DNA of 64,000 bases, from contig JAEUJZ010000016.1 of NCBI GenBank assembly GCA_016794505.1, positions 157,185 through 221,184 of the forward strand, read 5' to 3'. The notes beneath the pieces were generated by a model. It was not told where the DNA came from, ran no database searches, and saw only the letters and a program-made list of their open reading frames with translations. Shown here in pieces: positions 17,414 through 24,944 of this stretch. The stretch is from Myxococcales bacterium. Its GTDB lineage: Bacteria > Myxococcota_A > Polyangia > Palsa-1104 > JAEUJZ01. The stretch's first letter is position 1; each line of letters opens with the position of its first letter. The translations under genes and the position numbers were made by a program.

Positions 17414-17779
17414 AATATATGGGATGAATGTTTGCTGCAAATTAATTGTCAATTAAGTTACGGATTTTGTCTGATTGTCGATTTGATCTAGGCAGCCAAC
17501 GGAAGAACATCGCGTTGCGGCCGAGCCTATCTGGCTGAGCCTGTGGCGTGACAGCCCGGTGGCAGCCACAGCGATGCCCTCATGGCGCCTGCGCTATACA
17601 TTCCGTGGACGTAGGGATCCCAGGGGCTCGGGATGCGCCCCGGCCTGCGATCTCTCGACGGTGCCTGTGTCTCTAGGGGGAAGTAAGAAATAAGTCTTGC
17701 ACCGTATGAGGCATCTCTTGGATAATTACCGTGCCGCACGTCTCGCATACCAACATCGCTGCATGCTTAAAGGGGACAT
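17414..17779. other. Intergenic stretch, no gene seen
   Basis: The first 90 bases are AT-rich (TAAAATATATGGGATG and following), then GC-rich sequence returns. I see no open frame of note, no tRNA-like cloverleaf and no clear repeat. The last bases carry the ribosome site AAAGGGG of the next gene. Confidence 0.5.
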
Positions 17780-18736
17780 ATGAAGGGCGCACACGTCACG
17801 ACGGTGATTCTGCATTTTGCCCATAGCCCATTCAGACCGTATTGGACACATAATCCAAATATAGATATGATTCATCAAAGTCCTAGCTTTGATGCTGGAA
17901 CTGTGCGATCCCGCAATTCCAATTTGGTTGCCGTACCACCAGCGCAGCGAAATCAATATGCACAATACCCAGCTACTATAAAGGTAAATCAAGTAAAGGT
18001 ATTTAATTTAGTAAATGAATTGATTTATTTTACTCGAACCGCCGATTATGATTGGGCTAAGTTAGCAAAAGTGAAACGATGCTGTGAAACGAGGACGCAG
18101 ATTATGATCTGCATTCACGGATATGAGCGTGATACCGACAACAGCTATGTGCGGCGAGGCCGGAATGAATATGCCAGAGAAGATCCCATTCATTTTCGCG
18201 CCTTGGCGTACTTTATTCACCATCTGACCGTCGATCGAGAGACGCCGCTGAACATCTTACTTTCAAGATGCTATGGGGCCCGCTCGAGAAATTATTTAAA
18301 GAACCACGAGAACTTGGCCCAACTGACGCCGGATGATCTGAAATCCTCGTTTGCTTATAAATTCGCCGATGCACTTGTGCGCAAGAAACGCGGGCTGCAG
18401 CTGCGATTGACAGCACGGACCGGTGCATTGGCGTTCAACTATGAAACCGGTGAATCTCTGGTTCAATCCGAAGATGCGATTCTGGCGGTACATGAATTCA
18501 GAAGATTACGGGACGAAATCGCGGAAATCGAAGATACGAACATACATGAAAGAAGCATAAGCGATTTTATGGACCTGAAGGCGCGATTTGCCGTTGTACG
18601 AAGAAGGGCAGACCACACTCCGACGCGAAGAAAGTATGGCAAATTGGTATATGAATTTAATGGCCAAGATGTCGTTGGGGAGTTTGGCGTCAAAATTACA
18701 AATAAATACCCACAGCAGACGCTATTGCGTGAGTAA
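17780..18736 (+). CDS. Orphan AT-rich gene; possible caspase-fold (clan CD) cysteine peptidase
   Basis: A 318-residue protein with no firm family match. AAAGGGG precedes the ATG. Codon use is clearly AT-richer than its neighbours, so it was probably acquired recently. Residues 107-115 (QIMICIHGY) form a hydrophobic strand ending in His113-Gly114, and 157-166 (LNILLSRCYG) a second strand ending in Cys164. A buried strand with HG, about 50 residues, then a strand with Cys is the arrangement of clan CD peptidases (caspases, CHAT, C80). A further strand pair follows (LQLRLTARTGALAFN). There is no signal peptide or other domain. The peptidase call is pattern-based inference; it could be an unrelated effector. 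Confidence 0.7.
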   Translation: MKGAHVTTVILHFAHSPFRPYWTHNPNIDMIHQSPSFDAGTVRSRNSNLVAVPPAQRNQYAQYPATIKVNQVKVFNLVNELIYFTRTADYDWAKLAKVKRCCETRTQIMICIHGYERDTDNSYVRRGRNEYAREDPIHFRALAYFIHHLTVDRETPLNILLSRCYGARSRNYLKNHENLAQLTPDDLKSSFAYKFADALVRKKRGLQLRLTARTGALAFNYETGESLVQSEDAILAVHEFRRLRDEIAEIEDTNIHERSISDFMDLKARFAVVRRRADHTPTRRKYGKLVYEFNGQDVVGEFGVKITNKYPQQTLLRE

Positions 18737-19341
18737 TCCATGCCTGAGTTCGCGAATAGAGGGGACGCGAACCTAGCAGCGCGTTGAAAAGTCAGCGAGG
18801 AGGCCAAAGCGCAAGGCGGAGGAGCGGAGCGTCCGTCGGTACAAACAGGGTGCTGAATTCCGTCGGAGTGGCGCGGGGTTGCAGAAGGTCGGGAACGGGG
18901 CGGGAACTGCGGGAATGGGGGTGATTCTCACCGGGGCACCTGCATTTTGGCGCGGATCGGGGTGAGGTGGAAGAGTGGCTGCACGCGGCTGCGCTGGGGC
19001 CATGTCTTACTGGGAACAGAAGGCGGCGGCCGACCGAGAGGGACACTAGCTGGGCGGGCGAATGCGGTGCAAGCGGGACGGAAGGCGCTGAGGCGCGACT
19101 GCCGGATTAGCTCGCACGTGTGGGCGACCGAACGGGATCCGACAGGATGCGAGGCGGTGAGGCGATAGAAAATGCGGACTTTCGAGCGCGGACTTGCGAT
19201 CGCGGGCAGCGGACATGCGGTCGCGGACAGCGGACTTGCGATCGCCAACATGCGCTCGCGACCGGTCGGGAGGGAATGGGCGATGGCAGGAGGCAACGCC
19301 AGTCAGATGGCCGCAGACCGACCAAGCAAGCGGAAGTCGGC
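18737..19341. other. Non-coding right flank of the integrase module
   Basis: About 600 bp between the AT-rich orphan gene and the 3' end of the integrase. Open frames here are short and look like chance products of GC-rich sequence. The region holds the 21-bp tandem repeats listed separately. It is a likely place for the attachment site of the element, but I could not find a convincing duplicated att core by eye. Confidence 0.4.
19188..19250. repeat. Three 21-bp tandem repeats next to the integrase gene
   Basis: Three consecutive units starting at 19188, 19209 and 19230 follow the pattern GCGGACWTGCGRTCGCSRRCA, with two to five differences between any two. A partial unit precedes (from 19174) and a degenerate one follows. 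They lie about 90 bp beyond the integrase stop codon. Such direct repeats can be binding sites for the element's own proteins; that is inference. Confidence 0.7.
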
Positions 19342-20664
19342 TTAGGCCTTGGTGGGGCCGCCGCGAAGCTGGGTGATCAGGGCGTGAAGGAGTGGCGGGG
19401 TAAGCTGGCTGCGGAGGGTCTCGGCGAGGCGGGAGACGGCGCTTGCTGGATCGGCCAACTCAACAGAGCCGCTGGCTGCGGTGGTCAGCGCGCTGAGGAC
19501 GGCTTCGACTTGGGTGTTGTGAAGCTGGGTGGGGTCGGCGTAGTGACGGGCGGTGACGCTGAAGCTGGCGTGACCAAGGGCAGCGGCGACGGCTTGGCTG
19601 GCGACACCTTGGCGCAGGGCCAGCGTCGCGTGCAGCCCGCGCAGGCTGTGCGGGCAGACGACGGGGACGGCGGCGTGGCGGCAGACGCGCTCGACCTCGC
19701 GGACCAGATAGCCGGTCAGGCGGGGCTTGCCGTCGTCGCGCGAGCCGAACAGGTACGCGTCGGCGGGCATTCCGTCGGCGAGTGCGCGCAGGTGCGGGCG
19801 CAGGAAGTCGGGGATGGTGGGGCGTCGGCGGGCATTTCGCGTCTTGCCGTCGGAAATCAGCAGCACCGATGCGCCTTCGTCAAGGTCGCGGACGCGACGG
19901 GCCAGCACCTCGCTGGACCGCAGGCCCAGCGCAAGCTGCAGCGCGACCGCCACCGAGCCGCGCTGCCCCTGGGATGCCAGCGCCAGCGCCGAGTCCAAGA
20001 ACCGCCGCGCTTCATCCGCCGTAAGCTGCACCTTGCCGCTTCCGATCTTCGACGGGCCGCGCAGCTTGGCAAAGGGATTCTGCGACAGGTAGCCGCGCTC
20101 GACACAGAAGGTGCCAAAGCGCCGCGCCGCTTTCAGCACGAAGGCCAGCGTTGCCGCACTCTGCTTGCGACCGGTGCGACTCGCGCGCTCGCCCGCCCGG
20201 CGATAGCAGTCCGATGCAAGCTCGGCGGTCAGTGACCTTAGCGCCGCGCTCGTCGGCAAAAGCATCATCAGGCGCCGGTGGGTGTCGGCGGCGGTCTGCG
20301 GCAGGTTGCCGCGTTCATGCACCAGCGCATCGCGGTATTCGTCGAGCGCATCGCCGATCGTCCGCGTCTGCGTGTCGGCAATCTGCCCAAGCAGCCGAGC
20401 CTTGGCCGCATCGGCCGCATCCAGCGTCGGGAACTTCAGCGACTTGCGGCTTCCGTCGGTGACCAGGATGATGCGGTAGCCGTCGGGCTCGGCATAGGGG
20501 CCATGCACGCGCGGCGGACGCTTCTTCACCGCGTGATCATCGCCCAACGACACGCCGTCGGGCAAGGCTCGTCTCTGTCGCTTGGATCTTCGGCGGCGCG
20601 ACAGCGAATCGGCCAGCCGCAGGATCGGGCGCGTCGCTGGATCTGTCGTTGTCGGCCTGTTCAT
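19342..20664 (-). CDS. Tyrosine recombinase / integrase
   Basis: Site-specific recombinase of an integrative element. The 440-residue chain has a basic N-terminus, a SAM-like core-binding domain (about 100-200) and a catalytic domain with all key residues: Arg249 in LGLRSSEVL, His339 and Arg342 in CPHSLRGLH, His365 in LGHASFSV and the nucleophile Tyr375 in ARHYADP. So it looks intact. Its start overlaps the stop of the upstream small gene by four bases (ATGA), and that gene overlaps a regulator in the same way, so integrase expression is tied to the XRE-led cluster. Confidence 0.93.
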   Translation of the reverse strand: MNRPTTTDPATRPILRLADSLSRRRRSKRQRRALPDGVSLGDDHAVKKRPPRVHGPYAEPDGYRIILVTDGSRKSLKFPTLDAADAAKARLLGQIADTQTRTIGDALDEYRDALVHERGNLPQTAADTHRRLMMLLPTSAALRSLTAELASDCYRRAGERASRTGRKQSAATLAFVLKAARRFGTFCVERGYLSQNPFAKLRGPSKIGSGKVQLTADEARRFLDSALALASQGQRGSVAVALQLALGLRSSEVLARRVRDLDEGASVLLISDGKTRNARRRPTIPDFLRPHLRALADGMPADAYLFGSRDDGKPRLTGYLVREVERVCRHAAVPVVCPHSLRGLHATLALRQGVASQAVAAALGHASFSVTARHYADPTQLHNTQVEAVLSALTTAASGSVELADPASAVSRLAETLRSQLTPPLLHALITQLRGGPTKA

Positions 20665-21038
20665 CGCCGGCCTCTGCTGGTGCCCGACGAATGCTTCGCT
20701 GCATCGATTCGAGAACCCGGCTTCGCTGCACCCTCCGTCGCTGCTTGGCCCGCTGCGCCCGCCGGTTCTCGCAGGGGCGGACGGCGAATATGCAGCCTGC
20801 CGTCGATGGGATTCGCATCCAGCCGCACGTTCAGCGATCCGTCGGAGTTCACAAACGCCTTGCCCACCGACATCCAGAACGGTGCACGGCCAGGGTGATT
20901 TACGATGACGTAGACCGCCAGCCAGCGAGGGGAATCGCGCGAATCGTCAAGCGTCGACGGGGGAATCGACGGGGGAATCGATGCGGCGTTCGTGGCCGGA
21001 ATGTTGCTGTCATCCGATGCAGACGTGGGTGGATTCAT
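20661..21038 (-). CDS. Small conserved protein of the integrase operon
   Basis: A 125-residue protein with a disordered Ser/Pro N-terminus, a compact beta-like core at about 38-86 (WLAVYVIVNHPGRAPFWMSV, then GSLNVRLDANPIDGRLHIR) and a basic Ala-rich tail. I do not know its function. The core resembles a family I recall beside integrases in Myxococcota, which would make it an accessory (perhaps excision or DNA-binding) factor. It overlaps its neighbours by ATGA at both ends, so the three genes are translationally coupled. Confidence 0.75.
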   Translation of the reverse strand: MNPPTSASDDSNIPATNAASIPPSIPPSTLDDSRDSPRWLAVYVIVNHPGRAPFWMSVGKAFVNSDGSLNVRLDANPIDGRLHIRRPPLREPAGAAGQAATEGAAKPGSRIDAAKHSSGTSRGRR

Positions 21039-21568
21039 GGGCGGGTTCCTGGATCCATGCAGCGACGGGGCACAGCGCTTGACTGCGCGGCCTCATCGCT
21101 TGAAAAGTCCTCGACGCCGCGCAGCAGCTCGCACAGGCGCAGCGCCAGATCTCGATCGCGGACCACGTGCGGCGTGGTCTGGTTTGGGACGACCGCAGCG
21201 ACGAAGCGCTTGGGATCGCGGCGACGCAGCGCATATTCGTCCAGCGCATCGCGCGTGACCTTGCGCAGTCGATCCGCAACGACATCTTCAATCGACAGAT
21301 ACAGCCCGTCTTCGCCGGGCATCGGCAGCAACAGCGCTCCACACAGTACGCGCAGCGTCGTTGATTCGGGCCGGCGCACCTTGCCGCGTTCCAGGTTGCG
21401 GATCGTCGCAGCGGAAAGGCCCGTCTGCTGCGCCACGTCTTGCCGCGAATGACCCAGGACCTCGCGCCGTCGACGCAGGACCATCGAGCCCCAACGCATC
21501 CAGTGATCGTCGTGCATGGGCTTGCGCATCCGTCGCATGGCTCGCATCACTCGACTACGCCGCAGCAT
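21035..21568 (-). CDS. XRE-family HTH regulator of the integrase operon
   Basis: A 177-residue protein with a helix-turn-helix of the XRE type at about 30-75 (LRRRREVLGHSRQDVAQQTG, then SAATIRNLERGK) and a C-terminal helical region of unknown function. The start is unclear: five Met codons lie within the first 29 residues and none has a strong ribosome site; the most upstream overlaps the zinc-ribbon gene by 14 bases. Likely regulates the element's integration genes. Confidence 0.8.
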   Translation of the reverse strand: MLRRSRVMRAMRRMRKPMHDDHWMRWGSMVLRRRREVLGHSRQDVAQQTGLSAATIRNLERGKVRRPESTTLRVLCGALLLPMPGEDGLYLSIEDVVADRLRKVTRDALDEYALRRRDPKRFVAAVVPNQTTPHVVRDRDLALRLCELLRGVEDFSSDEAAQSSAVPRRCMDPGTRP

Positions 21569-21812
21569 CGGGATAGCGCAGGTCGACGATCTCGATTCGC
21601 TGCATCAGCGACGATCCACAGCGCGGGCAGCGCCGAACCTCATGCAGCGCGCCGGCGCAAAACCAGTAGTCATCGACCGGCAGCGCCCGCCACGTAGCGA
21701 GGTCCTGCTTCAGCACGGAATGGCTCTGCTCGCTGCAAGGGGGATTGGGCGGCGAGGCTGGCAGCGCAGCGACGGCAGAGACGTGAGAGATCGATTCGGC
21801 GTGAGCGGACAT
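21555..21812 (-). CDS. Small zinc-ribbon protein, first gene of the integrase operon
   Basis: An 85-residue protein. The ATG at 21812 is chosen because GGAGGG lies eight bases upstream; an ATG five codons earlier overlaps that site. The C-terminal half has WFCAGALHEVRRCPRCGSSL, a Cys-rich knuckle that could bind zinc, with only three or four ligands visible. Short Cys-knuckle proteins like this often accompany phage-like regulators. Function unknown. Confidence 0.7.
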   Translation of the reverse strand: MSAHAESISHVSAVAALPASPPNPPCSEQSHSVLKQDLATWRALPVDDYWFCAGALHEVRRCPRCGSSLMQRIEIVDLRYPDAAA

Positions 21813-21901
21813 GGCAAGGCCCTCCAAGACAGCGCGTAGACCCTCCCCAACCCCTGGCTGGACAGCGTTGGGACGGGCGTGCGAAGGTCCGCGGGTTCAA
21901 T

Positions 21902-21921
21902 GCGGTCGTGCTGACGACCGC
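21902..21921. promoter_or_regulatory. Perfect inverted repeat in the divergent control region
   Basis: GCGGTCGT-GCTG-ACGACCGC: an 8-bp perfect stem with a 4-base centre, about 90 bp from the zinc-ribbon start and 50 bp from the divergent XRE start. It could be an operator for one of the two XRE proteins, or a hairpin in the leader of the minus-strand operon. Confidence 0.55.
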
Positions 21922-21934
21922 TCAATAAGACGTA

Positions 21935-21963
21935 GACATATTGTCCATCTTCTAGAGAGTCAA
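21935..21963 (-). promoter_or_regulatory. Sigma-70-type promoter of the integrase operon
   Basis: On the minus strand TTGACT (21958-21963) and TATGTC (21935-21940) are separated by exactly 17 bp. The -35 box lies only seven bases from the ATG of the divergent XRE gene, so a repressor bound here would control both directions, as in phage switches. A near-palindrome, CTTCTAGAGAG, sits in the spacer. Confidence 0.5.
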
Positions 21964-21970
21964 CATAAAA

Positions 21971-22225
21971 ATGAAGATCAGCGGAAGGCAGTTGGCTGCT
22001 GCACGCACCCTGCTTGGTTGGAGCCAAGACCGTCTCGCTGAGGCTGCGGACTTGTCGCGGCAGGCGCTTCTGCGATGGGAAAACGATCAGACTATTCCGC
22101 AAGCAGCGACCATCCAGCGCGTCGTCCAGGTGATCGAAGCGGCTGGTGTCGAATTCACCAACGGTGACCAGCCGGGCGTTCGGTTCAAGAAGCGACCTGC
22201 CGAGCCCGAGCGCATCGCGGACTAA
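21971..22225 (+). CDS. Small XRE-family repressor-like protein
   Basis: An 84-residue protein that is essentially one helix-turn-helix domain (LAAARTLLGWSQDRLAEAAD, then LSRQALLRWENDQTIP) with a short tail (GVEFTNGDQPGVRFKK) found in many small XRE regulators. It is divergent from the integrase operon and is the natural candidate for its repressor. No ribosome site precedes the ATG (ACATAAAAATG), which hints at leaderless translation. Confidence 0.88.
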   Translation: MKISGRQLAAARTLLGWSQDRLAEAADLSRQALLRWENDQTIPQAATIQRVVQVIEAAGVEFTNGDQPGVRFKKRPAEPERIAD

Positions 22226-22342
22226 CGATGGCCTGCTAAACGGGGTGGGGCTGGCCGAGGGAAACGCGCCGGTCGATGCGCAAGCCGGCGAGAGAGCACG
22301 CGATGTGGCGCACGCGATCTCACTGGTCTTGCAGCCGAACGC

Positions 22343-22501
22343 GGCGCTTTTGGCTGGCGCGAAAAGGACGAAGTCCAGCGCGAGATGCGACGCACCATCA
22401 AGCGCCTGCTACCGACTGAGATCTTCGCGAAAGACGGCTATGAGCGCATCGCCGAAGCCATCGTCAGCTTGCTCAAACCGCAGCGGCGCGCATACGAAGT
22501 G
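22343..22501 (+). pseudogene. Relic resembling the C-terminal tail of a type I restriction HsdR subunit
   Basis: The translation GAFGWREKDEVQREMRRTIK, RLLPTEIF, then AEAIVSLLKPQ matches the helical pattern at the C-terminus of HsdR subunits (W-x-x-K-x-x-V-x-x-x-M-R-x-x-I-K-x-L-L). Upstream the frame degenerates, so about 50 residues survive. It runs in frame into the Imm33-like gene. Suggests that a restriction system was cut away during insertion of the element. Assignment by pattern only. Confidence 0.45.
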
Positions 22502-22798
22502 ATGTCAGCTCGGCGAGAACAGAGCATCGATGATTCGGGCACGGCCATTGTCTGCGGGCACATCGCCGAGGCGGGCTACCCGGATCTACGCGCGTGTCGC
22601 AATGAGCCCGTGGTCGACGAAGACAGCGGCTGGCAGTTCACCTGTGGCGCCAGCGGCCACACAGACGAGACGGGCCAGGTCTGGTCGTTGAGCGAGGAGA
22701 TCTCGCACGACGATTTGCTAGTGGATGTGATCGGGCTGCCCGCGGGATCTTCGGTTGTGCGCACTCGGCTGAGCTCGCCGTGGGAGCGTGGGCCGTAG
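22502..22798 (+). CDS. Imm33/DUF2185-like protein
   Basis: A 98-residue protein with the DUF2185 hallmarks: CGHIAEAGYPDLRACRNEP, then DEDSGWQFTCG and a C-terminal aliphatic segment (LVDVIGLPAGSSVVR). The domain occurs alone and as the Imm33 immunity protein of polymorphic toxin systems. No toxin gene is adjacent, so it may be an orphan. The ATG at 22502 is used because the domain begins there; the open frame extends back to an ATG at 22385 through the HsdR-like relic, and the weak ribosome site leaves the start uncertain. Confidence 0.6.
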   Translation: MSARREQSIDDSGTAIVCGHIAEAGYPDLRACRNEPVVDEDSGWQFTCGASGHTDETGQVWSLSEEISHDDLLVDVIGLPAGSSVVRTRLSSPWERGP

Positions 22799-23074
22799 AT
22801 CGAGCATTGTCTGGCTCATCTGGATGCTAGCGGTCTTGGGGAACGGTGATTTTCCACCTGAAGATGACGGCAGCATCAGCCTACGTTCGCACCTGCCCGA
22901 CACCGACCGACGAATCCTGGGCCTGCACCCCGCCCAGTGCATCCCGACGCCGCACGACGGCCACTGCAAGGATCTGACCCGACACCGAACCCACGTATTT
23001 CGCGGCGGAACGTAACCGCCGGCTACCCAGATCTGCGAGGTCTCGAGCGGCCTGTTCCGTCTCGCTGTCGGCGG

Positions 23075-23761
23075 CTACGGTAGCTTACGCAGCGCAGCAT
23101 CTAGCCGCTGGGCAACGGGGTCTGCGGGGTGGATTGCAAGGGCTCGCGTCGTCGCGGCACGGCCACGGGCAAGCCACTTGTCCATCGAACCGCCACGCGC
23201 TCGCTGCGCGGTGGCTAAGGTGAGGCAGGCTTCGGCGAGAGCGATGTGCGCCCTTCTGTCGTCGGGATTTCGGCGGATTGCTTCGCCCAGTGCGGGCAGC
23301 GCCGTGTCCACTATCGGGGCCGCGGTCCTGCGAAAGCGCGCTTCCAGCAGCGCACCTTCGGCCAGCAGGCGGTGAAGCGCGGCGCGGCCAGGATTCGTCG
23401 CCAGCCCAGTGCGGAGGGTTTGTCGTGCGGTGGCCAGGCTCGGCAGCGGGGAGCGCCCCTGTCCGGCCAGCCACTCGGCCTCTTCATGCAAGAGGCTCGC
23501 GAGCAAGAGATACCCTTCATCGTCGGAAGGATTCCGCTGTAACCCGCGCGCCAGGCTAGCGCGAGCAGCGGCGAAGTCCGCCCCGGCTGCCAGTTGCTGC
23601 GTCAGGCTGTGTCGCGCCGCTAGGCCCAGCACACGTCCCAGGATCAGGTGCCCATCGGGCCAGTCCTCTTGCATCGAAATCGCACGCTGTGCGAGCAAAC
23701 GAGCTTCCCGCAGAGAGGAGGTAGGGTCGAGGTCTTGCGCCAGATCACGTCCCTGCAGCAT
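23075..23761 (-). CDS. TPR-repeat protein, possible C-terminal fragment of a kinase
   Basis: A 228-residue helical protein of degenerate tetratricopeptide repeats (AARASLARGLQRNPSDDEGY, ALGEAIRRNPDDRRAHIALA and ATTRALAIHPADPVAQ). Long, widely spaced TPR units of this kind form the C-terminus of large Ser/Thr kinases in Myxococcota, but no kinase domain is present. The chosen ATG at 23761 overlaps the antiporter stop by 17 bases, so it is probably translated with it. No signal peptide. Confidence 0.6.
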   Translation of the reverse strand: MLQGRDLAQDLDPTSSLREARLLAQRAISMQEDWPDGHLILGRVLGLAARHSLTQQLAAGADFAAARASLARGLQRNPSDDEGYLLLASLLHEEAEWLAGQGRSPLPSLATARQTLRTGLATNPGRAALHRLLAEGALLEARFRRTAAPIVDTALPALGEAIRRNPDDRRAHIALAEACLTLATAQRARGGSMDKWLARGRAATTRALAIHPADPVAQRLDAALRKLP

Positions 23762-24944
23762 GCCGCTCGGCGGCTGTGCCGCGTAGGGCCGAGGGGGCCA
23801 GCAGCTTGAACAGGACGGGGAAGGCAATCGACAGCATGATGCCAACCAGCACCAGGCTGGCCTGCGTCGATGCGGAGATCAGATCGAGCGTGCGCCCGAT
23901 CGCCGCGATGGCGACCACCAAGGTCAGCGGAGCGGACAGCAGACAGCCGGTTGCCAGGCGTTCACGCAGGCCGAAACCAACGGGCGCGATCAAAAGCGCG
24001 GGGACCAGCTTGCACAGGCCCGCTGTGCCCACCAACACTGCGGCTTGCAGCACGGCACTGCGATCCAAAGCCGAGGCATCGAAGCGAACACCGACGACAA
24101 CAAAGAAGATGGGAATGAATAGCCCGTTGCCAAGGGCCGCGATCTTCCCTTCCAGGACCTCTTTTTGACGCAGGACGATGGCGACCAGCATGCCGCCCAG
24201 GAATGCGCCCAAGATGGGCTCGACTCCGGCCAGGGCAGAGATGGCGACGAACGTCAGCATGATCAGAAGACCGACGCGAACGCCAAGCTCGGCCACGTCA
24301 TGGTGCTGGATAAGCCGATGGAATCTCTCGGGAAACCACCAGACCAAGGCACGCACAAAGCGGATGACCAGGGCACACACAAACAACAGCACGACGATCT
24401 TCCCGATGCGCACGGCGGTGTGAAGCGACAAGCCACCATGATGGGCAAGCTCCACACCGGTGACGGCCAGGATGACGAAGAACTCGCCGATCGACGCAGT
24501 CAGCATGATGTGGCGCCCCAGTCGCTGGCCGGCGTGGCCGGTCTCTTTGAGCGTCGCCAAGGGCAGTCCAACAGAGATTGCGGAAACCACCAGTGCGGAC
24601 ACCGAGCCGAGCCGCAGCAGCCGAGCGGCCAGCGTCGTGCAAACGGCCACACCCACGATCACAAGCAGAGGTCGTAGCAAGGACCGCAGCCCGGCGCTTC
24701 GAATGGAGTCGAAGTCGATCTCCATCCCGGCCATGAACATCAGGACCAGAAAGCCAAAGTGAGCCAGGAAGCCAACCATGGCGGTGTCCTGCAGAACGCC
24801 GAAGCCAGCGGGCCCCAAGACGATACCGGCCAAGATCAGAAGCACAGCGGTTGGTATGCGCAACCGGATCGCCGCGACCGGGCCCAGCACTGCTACCGCC
24901 AGCAGGATCAGCAGCGACTGCAGCACTGGTTCGCCGTGCGGCAT
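23745..24944 (-). CDS. CPA2-family cation/proton antiporter
   Basis: A 399-residue inner-membrane protein with about twelve helices, of the KefB/NapA type: it exchanges Na+ or K+ for H+. Visible marks are LLILAGIVLGPAGFGVL, a GMEIDFDSI motif and EPILGAFLGGMLVAIVLRQK near 260. It ends after the membrane domain, with no RCK domain of its own. The start at 24944 overlaps the upstream stop as TGATG, indicating coupling to the TrkA/Usp gene, which likely supplies the missing regulatory domain. Confidence 0.9.
   Translation of the reverse strand: MPHGEPVLQSLLILLAVAVLGPVAAIRLRIPTAVLLILAGIVLGPAGFGVLQDTAMVGFLAHFGFLVLMFMAGMEIDFDSIRSAGLRSLLRPLLVIVGVAVCTTLAARLLRLGSVSALVVSAISVGLPLATLKETGHAGQRLGRHIMLTASIGEFFVILAVTGVELAHHGGLSLHTAVRIGKIVVLLFVCALVIRFVRALVWWFPERFHRLIQHHDVAELGVRVGLLIMLTFVAISALAGVEPILGAFLGGMLVAIVLRQKEVLEGKIAALGNGLFIPIFFVVVGVRFDASALDRSAVLQAAVLVGTAGLCKLVPALLIAPVGFGLRERLATGCLLSAPLTLVVAIAAIGRTLDLISASTQASLVLVGIMLSIAFPVLFKLLAPSALRGTAAERHAAGT

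Noticed and set aside
18737..19341. Attachment-site duplication flanking the integrase module
   Set aside because: I compared this flank with 22226-23074 by eye and found no shared core longer than chance; a computed search is needed.
21888..21925. GGGTTCAAT resembling a tRNA T-loop near the divergent XRE gene
   Set aside because: No matching T-stem follows and no acceptor, D or anticodon arms can be drawn; the adjacent perfect stem is an operator-like inverted repeat.
22571..23040. GGCTACCC-GATCT-CG repeated at 22578 and 23024
   Set aside because: Similarity covers only about 17 bases; too short to claim a duplication of the Imm33-like gene.
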